Source: Anadara kagoshimensis (lineage: Eukaryota; Mollusca; Bivalvia; Arcoida; Arcidae). Taken from it: a stretch of DNA of 64,000 nt. How positions within the stretch are numbered: position 1 is the stretch's first letter; each line of letters begins with the position of its first letter. A program made the translations under genes and the position numbers. Where the stretch lies: the NCBI GenBank assembly GCA_021292105.1, contig CM037864.1, positions 11,207,898 through 11,271,897 on the forward strand. Reading direction: 5' to 3'. The notes beneath the pieces were generated by a model. That model was given only the letters and a program-made list of their open reading frames with translations, did no database searches and was not told the origin of the DNA. This document shows, piece by piece, positions 56,806 to 64,000 of this stretch.

Positions 56806-57947
56806 CTGAGCAAGATAAGAAAAAAAACTAACTAGTAATACATGTACAAGGTTGCTTGCTTGTAACTATGCCTTACTATGGAAACAACAAAATGGCTTCC
56901 TAGTCACCAAAAGGTCAGTTAGAATACTAGTTCTTAACACAATAAATAGTTACCATGGTTACATCATTCTTTTTCTTCAAAACAACTAATACAGATTTGA
57001 TCAAAACAACATATCTTACATAAATCTGAACCAATCATTAAAAATAACTTAACTAAATGTGGAGTGTATAATATAAATGCTTAATAGTTATGTTTCCCAG
57101 TGGTTTCATTTTTGCTAAATTGACAGTATTTTTTCCTTTTGCAAGCAAAATGTCTCAACATTGTAAATGCTCAGGGAACACACAATTTTGTGTAATATTT
57201 GTGCCAATTTTGCAAAAGATCTCAACTTTGTGACTGCTCGGAGTGTACTTATATATTTTTGGAAAGACATACTAGTAATTTTTTGTAAATAAGTTTTCCA
57301 TGAATAAATAATTGATACATGTATTTTAAAAACTCCATTTGAATTTTAATACAATGGAGCCAATAATATCCAGTGTTCTTGTCCTCAATTTAGATGTATG
57401 GCAGCAATATAAAGACTAATATCTCAATTATGTGTGCCTCATTTTTGTGGTATCCCATGTTTATCACTTGACCATATATTTAAGACTTCCATTATCAATT
57501 TTTGTAATCTTCTCTTGTGAATCTTTTGTTTTCAACTTACTTCTCTTTCAAAGGAAAATTTCAAAAAATTGTCTTTTTCAGGATCTGATTTTCCGGCCAA
57601 CTAAAATACAAATAAGTGTCATTTATTGATAAATTATCTGATATTAAAATGAGCATGCATACAAGTAACTCCTAACAACAGAAATTAACACAATTTAGAA
57701 ACAAGGGGGAATACTTCCAGCTTCCACCTGTACACATATGAGGAACTAAATTATTAAAAGGTAAGGAACTTGCACAATAAAATGCTTTTTTCTAGTGCCA
57801 TTTTCTTGGAAATTGTGGTGAAATGCTTACCAAACACTGATAGAAACAATCAGTGAAGAAATATTTGCAGATGTCATGTTGGACAAAAGTAAACTTCTTT
57901 GGTGATATTTCTGCAAAATGCTGAATAGCGTTCTTTTCACTCTTGAA

Positions 57948-58303
57948 CACCCCTGCAGTAGCTCAGATGGTAGAGTGCTCTCTCTGTGAGTGGAAGGTCA
58001 TGTGTTTGAGCCCCGACTGGGTCTGACCCAAGACTTGAAAGTGGGTAGTGACTGTTCTTTCGCCAACCAATTGATATTACGAAATGAAAGTCACGGTTCT
58101 TTTTTCGGATGGGAACTTAAAATAAATGAGGTCCCATGTCACATGGGCTTGGCACGCTAAAGAACCCTGCTGTTTAATGCCATCAGCTCAATGCACAGGC
58201 AAATTTTCTGCACTTTCGCCTATAGCTGGCAATTAAGGTCTCGATATATCAGTAAGTGAAATATTCTTGACTGGGACATTAAATACCATTACTCAACTCA
58301 ACT
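57948..58303 (+). mobile_element. SINE family 1, plus orientation, full length
   Basis: It has cagtagctcagatggtagag (A box) and tgtgtttgagccccgact (B box). The body has cgaaatgaaagtcacgg and agaaccctgctgt. The tail has taagtgaaatattcttgact and actcaactcaac. Confidence 0.93.
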
Positions 58304-58501
58304 CTTTTCACTCTTGGATATTTGCTGATAAAAACTAGTACAATATGTAAAATGTATGGAAATCATGTCTAGATATTTTAAAATCATACAGAAAAAAATA
58401 TGTTTACTTTTTGAATGGTTATTTATACATGTTTACATACATTTTTCAATTGTTTCCCTAATCATGTATTTCACATGTTTTTGTTGACGACATGTAAAAA
58501 G

Positions 58502-58735
58502 TACTGTAAAGGGAAATTATTTTCACGGGGTGAAAATTTCGTAATTTCTGAAATCTTGCACTTCCTGTGGGTTAATTTTTCGCGTTACCAATATAAGTGG
58601 GTGTATATTTTATATATATGATATATTAACCTGTGTATGGTAGACATTTTCGCGTGGGTAGAATTTTTGCGGTATTTTCTTTAGCGCAAAATAAGCGACA
58701 ATTTTACCCACGCGAAAAATTTCCCCTTTACAGTA
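58502..58735. mobile_element. fold-back element, tactgtaaaggg termini
   Basis: tactgtaaagggaaattatt at the left is mirrored by aaatttccccttt and acagta at the right. Inner arms (tttcacggggtgaaaattt / acgcgaaaaa) are weaker. It ends 18 bp before the last DNAAF3 exon found. Confidence 0.8.
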
Positions 58736-58752
58736 TTGTGTGACATACATAC

Positions 58753-61700
58753 CTCACAACCAGCAGCTTTAGCCATTCCTGTAACTCTTTTATGAAATTC
58801 TGCAACTTGTTCCAGTTTTAATTCTAGCATATATCTATAAAAGTTTATCAATCAATGAAATGAGTGTTTATTTTAGTGTTCAAAACATGATAAAATGTTA
58901 AATATTTTGTTGAAATTGTAAAGATTTTGTTGATTCAAAATGCATTGGACCTTTTTTTAATACAGTTCTTTGCAATTCAGAGTTTTCCATAGTTTAAGTA
59001 TTATGATTTTACAATAAGTTTGTTTCATCTGAATTGAAAGGCAAATTTGAACAGAATGTCAAGAGGCAGAAACAGATCTTTAAAAAAAAACTTGCAAGCA
59101 GTCTTTATATAGAAGTTTACACTATAGCAGGCTTAACTGTATTTTTCAAACTAAGAAATAATAACCATGAGATTGTAAATTATGATAATCTTTGTACTAA
59201 ATTTATTTCTGACAGACATTATTCAAAACATACCTGGCTGATTCTAGGATAACTGTAGCTTTATCAGCAAACATGGCAGAAACTTCAGGTTTCACATTAT
59301 GTACAAGACTGAAAATAAAATAAAACAGGTCAAAACTGTCAGTACTCGTTTGATTTACAAATATCATCAAATCAAACACATCCCAAGTCAACCACATACA
59401 TACCGGTCCATGTCCAAATCACAGCCCCAAGTTGACCACATACCGGTCCATGTCCAAATCACAGCCCCAAGTTGACCACATACCGGTCCATGTCCAAATC
59501 ACAGCCCCAAGTTGACCACATACCGGTCCATGTCCAAATCATAATCCAAAGTCAACAACAAGAATATATACTGGTCTATGTCCAAAAGTAAAATAAAAAC
59601 TGTGCAAACTGGCAAATTAAGTTAATGTGAACATCCACCAGAAAAGTGAGGCTGGGTACTCCAGAAGGGTAAGCACCTCCTGTTTAGCTAGCTATACCCG
59701 CCATTTGTGAAATCAAAATTGAGAATTAAAAGGAACATGGAACTATGGCACAAACAAATGATATGAAACAGCTTCAAATAAATTGGCAAAAATATAACGC
59801 ATAATCATTTATTGACATTAAAGGCAATGGACACTGCAAGTCTTGTCTAAGATTTTTTTTCTCAAACATGAGACATAGAAATTCCAGGGTTTTTACCCAT
59901 GTGAGATTTTTCTGTCTCACCCTAGGGATGAGATCACTTTTCTCAACCAACAATTTCTCAACGTCACAATCACTTACACATGCTTAATTGATTACATCCT
60001 AATCATTTTACATGAGGACTTCAACAAAATTGATTACGTCATTTTCAGAAGGCACCGATGATGGCCTGAAAACTGAACGTTTGATGCAATTTTTTGTTTA
60101 CAAAACATGTTTTTCTGCTTCAAATGTGCGAGAAAAAGAATCCTTCACCAGTAACAGTGTAAGACAGAGATATCTCAAACTCGCTAAAGCTCGTTCTGGA
60201 CAGGAAAATATTCATCCTCGTTTGAGATATCTCTGTCTTACACTGTTGCTGGTGTAAGATTCTATTAATCTCAATTTTAATATCATAAAACATAACAATA
60301 CCATTTTACACCCTTATGGATCACATCACCTCTCACCACCTAGGTGCCTATCCCACTTGAGACAGATCCTAGTGTGAGCGAGTTTGCATGCAGAAGGTTT
60401 GTGGTCTTCTCTAGGCACTCCAGTTTCCTCTACCATCCCTGAACTGACCACCTCAATAGAAGTGAAAGAACTGCATGGCTCCCGAAAATCCCATTGGCAC
60501 TCCCAGACATTTTTCTCACATGGTCTTTTCAAAACACCCCCCCCCTCTTCCAGACTACCAAACCCCACTTCAACTGAGCCATTGTGCCATCATTTTGTTT
60601 GGTGGAATAGTAGATTGGGGCGTAATGCGGTAAACTCCATTACTCAACTCCAATCCATTTGTTGGATGGATACATTCTTATATCTAATAATATTTTGCAA
60701 AAAAAAAATGACTTACCTATTTGAAAAATAAACAATCTGAAATAATTTCTTGTATTTGCTTTTGTTGGGTAAGGCTTCTATTGAGTTGAGAGGTAGGAAT
60801 GTTATTTTAACACCATCTAATGGTATAGGTTCTGAAAGTCACAAACAAAACAAAAAGAGTCATTATTTCGAAACAATAAACATAGTACTGCTGTTCATAT
60901 GTCCGCAAACGCATTACACGTCCCAGAATTCATATCTTACGATAGAACAGATATATTCCTTTTAAGGTTCAATTACAAGGCACACTTTTTCTCCAACGTA
61001 CTGTTTCAAAGTAAAGAAGCCTGATCTTAGCAGAAAGACATAGCAATGTACGCTTTCACTGACGTGAACGACATACAAAATGTATATAATTTGAAGTTTT
61101 TTTCAAAAGTTTTCAAAAACACTGAGGGAAAAAATTATACTGTAACTAATAGAAACAAACAAACATAAGCTTGTAGCTCAATGTATAGATAAACAACATT
61201 GACCTGTCCATTTGACCTTTAATTTATATATTTATCATGGACCCATATATTAGTTTGTAGGGAACATGGGTGTTTATTTCATCAACAACATGGGAAACTT
61301 ACATTGTTTAAATCCTAACTCTTCCCATGTATTGGGTAGACTGTCTTATATGAAAATTCCTAATGATCGGTCAAGCAGACTGGCCATTGTTGTTTGCCTA
61401 TATATACAAGTGTAAGGGTAAACTCTATTATCTGGATATATAGGCAAACAACTTTGACCTGTCCGTTTGACCTTTTATTAGGAATATTCATATAGGAGGA
61501 TCCACACAATACATGGGTAGTGTTCAGATCTGAGTTAATACATACATAGTGCAATGGTTTATTCTATGAGGTGAGTATATCTCATAATGTTTACAAAATA
61601 AACACCTGTGCTTCCTATATATAGATGTACCTGTTTCGTGATAAATATTTAAATGAAAGGTCAAGCAAACAGGTCAAAGTTGTTTGCCTATATTTGTCCA

Positions 61701-64000
61701 ATTCGTTTACACATAATATCCACATCATCAAGTCAGGTAATTTGTATATAAATAGACTCACAATAGAGTAAATATTTACCATATTCAGAGTCCAGTGGAT
61801 TTTGTTCTTCTTTAGAATCTACATTGCTTGCTTTAGAATCTCCATTGCTTGCTTTTGAATCTTCATTACTTTCTTTTGCTTCACAGTCTTTTTTAGTTTC
61901 TTCATCTTCTTCAGTAATTTCTATATAAGAATCAATATAATCAGTTACTAATATAGTCAAACTTGCCTTAAAGGCCACCTCTATATATGGGCGGCCTGCT
62001 TATAAAGGCCAATAGAATTTCATCAAAATTGTTCTTTATTCATATTATTTTAACTTGTATATAAAGGCCACCTGCCCATAAAAGCCACTTTACCTGGTTC
62101 CCTTGGGTGGCATTTATAGACAGGTTTGACTGTACCTTGTTTCTGTAAAATATACTTATAACAAACAAGCTTTTAAAATGTTAACATTTAGAGAACCTAT
62201 TCCTCAGGTTCTTAATATTTTCAAGCTACATAAATTGTACCACTATGGTAGCTCAGTGGGTAGAGTGTTTGCTCTGTATATGAGGTTGTGACTTCTAACC
62301 CAAGCCAGGGTCTGACAAGACTTGAAAAAAGATAGCATTCTTTCCCTAAGCACTCAGCATTTAGAAATAAAAGTCAATGGGTCCTTTGGAAGTCTTTTTA
62401 AACCGATGCCTCTTATCATAATCCGTGTGGCACATTAAAGAACCCTCTCTGCACATTTCCCCGAGTGCATGGCAAAGGTAAAAATTTCTGCCACTTAATT
62501 CGTAGTTTGTGTTGTCAAATATTCTAGACTGGGATGTAATAACCACATTCAATCAATCAACCTGAATTACATTAGATATTGCCACATACATACCTGTTAA
62601 TGTTGGACCCTTTTTTGTGTCCCCTTCACCTTTTTCGTCTGGTTTTGAAGGCTGTACGTATATTTCTTTTGTTACAAGTTCATGGAATAGTGCCAGCATA
62701 TTATATTCTGCAATTTCCTGTGCTGTCTAAAAAACAAAATTATTTACCATAATACATTTCATGATTTGTATTGAAAAATCACATTTTAATTCATTAGTAT
62801 TAAAAATAAAATTTAATTATATTTTGTCACATACAGTGGTTTGAAGTGGACTAAAATGTTTTTCATCCTACTCGAGATTCTATCATTTATACTGAGATGG
62901 TCAGTTCAGAAATGTTGGAGGAAACCAGAGTTTACACAGAAAATAACAAATCTACTTTCTCACACTAAAATCAAACTGATCCAGATTCAAACTATGGTAG
63001 TATGAAGCCATATTCTTTAAGCTATCCTTTTAGACTATTAGGCCCCCGAAATTTATCAACAGTAGAAATCGACAGATATGTACTACAAAATCAAATGTTT
63101 TTTTGGGCTAAAATATATAGACCTTTTTCTATGCAATTTGGTTCTAAAATTATAAAATTAACAATTAAAAATTAAATTATGTCATGAATGCTTTGTAGAG
63201 ATTTTGTAATATTACCTCCCTTTAATAAACCTTTTTCCATAAAACATAATAATTAATATTCTAGAAATTACAATTACCTTTGTATAAAGATTATTACTTT
63301 TCTTAAAGAATGATTTCTCATCACTTTCTATACCAATGGCCACATAGGGACTAACCAGGATATCACCCCAATAACCACGACGAGCTATCCTCTCACCTTC
63401 CTGTAATGTAAAAAAAAATCCCTTGAGAATAAAACATGGTTGGATCCTTATTCCCACTGAGAGAGTCTCAGCTTCGAGGCTTTTCAAAACTTCAATATAA
63501 CATAAAAAATGATAAATAAAACACAAATTTTTAGATCAGGACTTATGGTAGTAATGAAAACTAATGTCAAAGAAATTCTGCATAGAAAGCTATAGCTTAT
63601 GACATTACAACAGTGATCTTTTTTATTGCATTGCTATCAGTTCTGGTAGCTATGGTAGTTTTGTAAATGTTTAGGTTTCCCAATGAAATTTTTTTGTTTC
63701 CAGCATAAATTAACAGTTTTCTATTTTTGTGTGTGTGTCATTCATGACAATACAGCATAAAAGAGCCAATTCTTTCATGAAAACATAATAAAAGGGTGTA
63801 ACCAACCCAAAAAAATTAAACAAAAGAGAATTATATTATACACTTTTAACAGTTTACCATCAACTGATACATCTCCTATGTTACTTACATGTTTTACCAC
63901 TAGGCCTGATGCCAGAGTCTTATTTGGTGTGTTAGACCAAATTACTTGAAACAAAGGATAATGATACACAATGGGGTTTGCTGCATAATAATACCCTCCA
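58753..64000 (-). CDS. DNAAF3: dynein axonemal assembly factor 3 (DNAAF3), partial, seven exons
   Basis: Minus-strand exons are 63889-64000 (continues past the window), 63278-63400, 62594-62726, 61780-61920, 60717-60831, 59234-59308 and 58753-58834. All junctions are GT-AG and in phase, giving 260 codons. Family landmarks in order are TPNKTLASG, EGERIARRGYWGDILVSPYV, TAQEIAEYNMLALFHEL, KITFLPLNSIEALPNKSKY, LFQIVYFSN, ATVILESARYML and EFHKRVTGMAKAAGC. They match the central and C-terminal parts of DNAAF3, a cytoplasmic protein needed to pre-assemble dynein arms for cilia and flagella. Exon 61780-61920 is an acidic linker with SKASN repeats, placed where the family is variable. The N-terminal methyltransferase-like half lies to the right of the window. 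The final C-terminal exon or exons were not found before the repeats to the left. Confidence 0.9.
59377..59560. repeat. 40-bp tandem repeat, four copies
   Basis: accggtccatgtccaaatca plus cagccccaagttgaccacat is repeated in tandem. It is an amplified piece of dispersed family 4, whose remainder follows to 59770. It lies in the last DNAAF3 intron found. Confidence 0.92.
60141..60259. repeat. inverted repeat with ~40-bp arms
   Basis: caccagtaacagtgtaagac plus agagatatctcaaac is mirrored by gtttgagatatctctgtctt plus acactgttgctggtg. The loop is about 40 bp. Confidence 0.9.
60893..61090 (+). repeat. dispersed repeat, copy 2 (see 14459)
   Basis: cgtcccagaattcatatctt, acgatagaacagatatattc and actgacgtgaacg follow the order seen at 14459-14670. 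It is in a DNAAF3 intron. Confidence 0.75.
61380..61700. repeat. dispersed repeat (ttgacctgtccgtttgacc), copies 2 and 3
   Basis: gcaaacaactttgacctgtc, cgtttgaccttttattagg and atgggtagtgttcag match 52525-52610. The inverse words aaaggtcaagcaaacaggtc and aaagttgtttgcctatat lie at 61657-61694, so the pair forms an inverted repeat of a few hundred bases. Confidence 0.75.
61952..62134 (+). mobile_element. MITE family tacagtccaacctg, copy 6
   Basis: The ends tatagtcaaacttgccttaa and tatagacaggtttgactgta are inverted. The inside has ggccacctctatatatgg and ggttcccttgggtgg. It begins 32 bp upstream (on the minus strand) of the acidic-linker exon of DNAAF3. Confidence 0.9.
62239..62562 (+). mobile_element. 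SINE family 1, plus orientation, diverged
   Basis: The head has atggtagctcagtgggtaga. The B box is decayed (tgacttctaacccaag). The body has agcactcagcatttagaaat, and the tail ends near tctagactgggatg. Confidence 0.8.

Noticed and set aside
57700-57745. Possible last DNAAF3 exon (minus: gtgtacag, then VEAGSIPPCF and stop)
   Set aside because: It is in a workable phase but very short, with no resemblance to the family C-terminus. Too weak to include.
1-64000. CRISPR arrays, rRNA genes, prokaryotic operons or integrated virus
   Set aside because: Direct repeats here are contiguous minisatellites or dispersed SINEs without unique spacers. No ribosomal RNA or viral protein signature was seen.

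Overview
The window is a stretch of AT-rich, repeat-dense animal nuclear DNA with small GT-AG exons spread over kilobase introns. It most likely comes from a bivalve mollusc. The case rests on a tandem pair of genes for soluble acetylcholine-binding-protein-like proteins (a family best known from molluscs), several tRNA-derived SINE families with MITE-like elements, and the absence of operons or bacterial gene structure. The species cannot be named from sequence alone. All exon models were built by hand from splice signals, reading phase and family motifs. None has transcript support.

Layout. 1-10 kb holds no gene, only microsatellites, tandem duplications, SINEs and MITEs. 10.0-17.6 kb (minus) carries a complete five-exon short-chain dehydrogenase of the sniffer / C-factor type, 250 aa. 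It has a second, phase-compatible copy of exon 3, and an approximately 100-bp array of about 17 units that copies the end of exon 4 together with its splice donor. 17.6-23 kb is repeats plus one orphan candidate first exon (22208). 23.1-29.6 kb and 31.5-36.4 kb (plus) are two tandem AChBP-like genes with the same four-exon structure. 36.5-40 kb is repeats. 40.1-41.1 kb (plus) encodes a small secreted cysteine-rich protein. 41.9-50.3 kb is nearly all repeats, including a dead mariner and a 701-bp TIR element with 6-bp target duplications. 50.4-51.8 kb (plus) encodes an unrecognised 108-aa single-pass membrane protein, followed by decayed tandem copies of its last exon end. 52-58.7 kb is repeats and LINE/SINE debris. 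58.75-64.0 kb (minus) contains seven exons of DNAAF3, running off the right edge.

Functional themes. The genes do not form one pathway. The AChBP-like pair keeps the ligand-pocket aromatics and the vicinal cysteines but ends before any transmembrane segment, so secreted ligand-binding proteins are expected. In bivalves, relatives of this family have been linked to extrapallial fluid and shell mineral, and a secreted Cys-rich gene lies next door. DNAAF3 is a cytoplasmic assembly factor for ciliary dynein.

The most unusual structural signal is recurrent tandem amplification of coding-exon ends, in three unrelated genes. In two of them the amplified unit also contains one arm of a dispersed fold-back element whose end reads roughly taggccgaattatctgcc.
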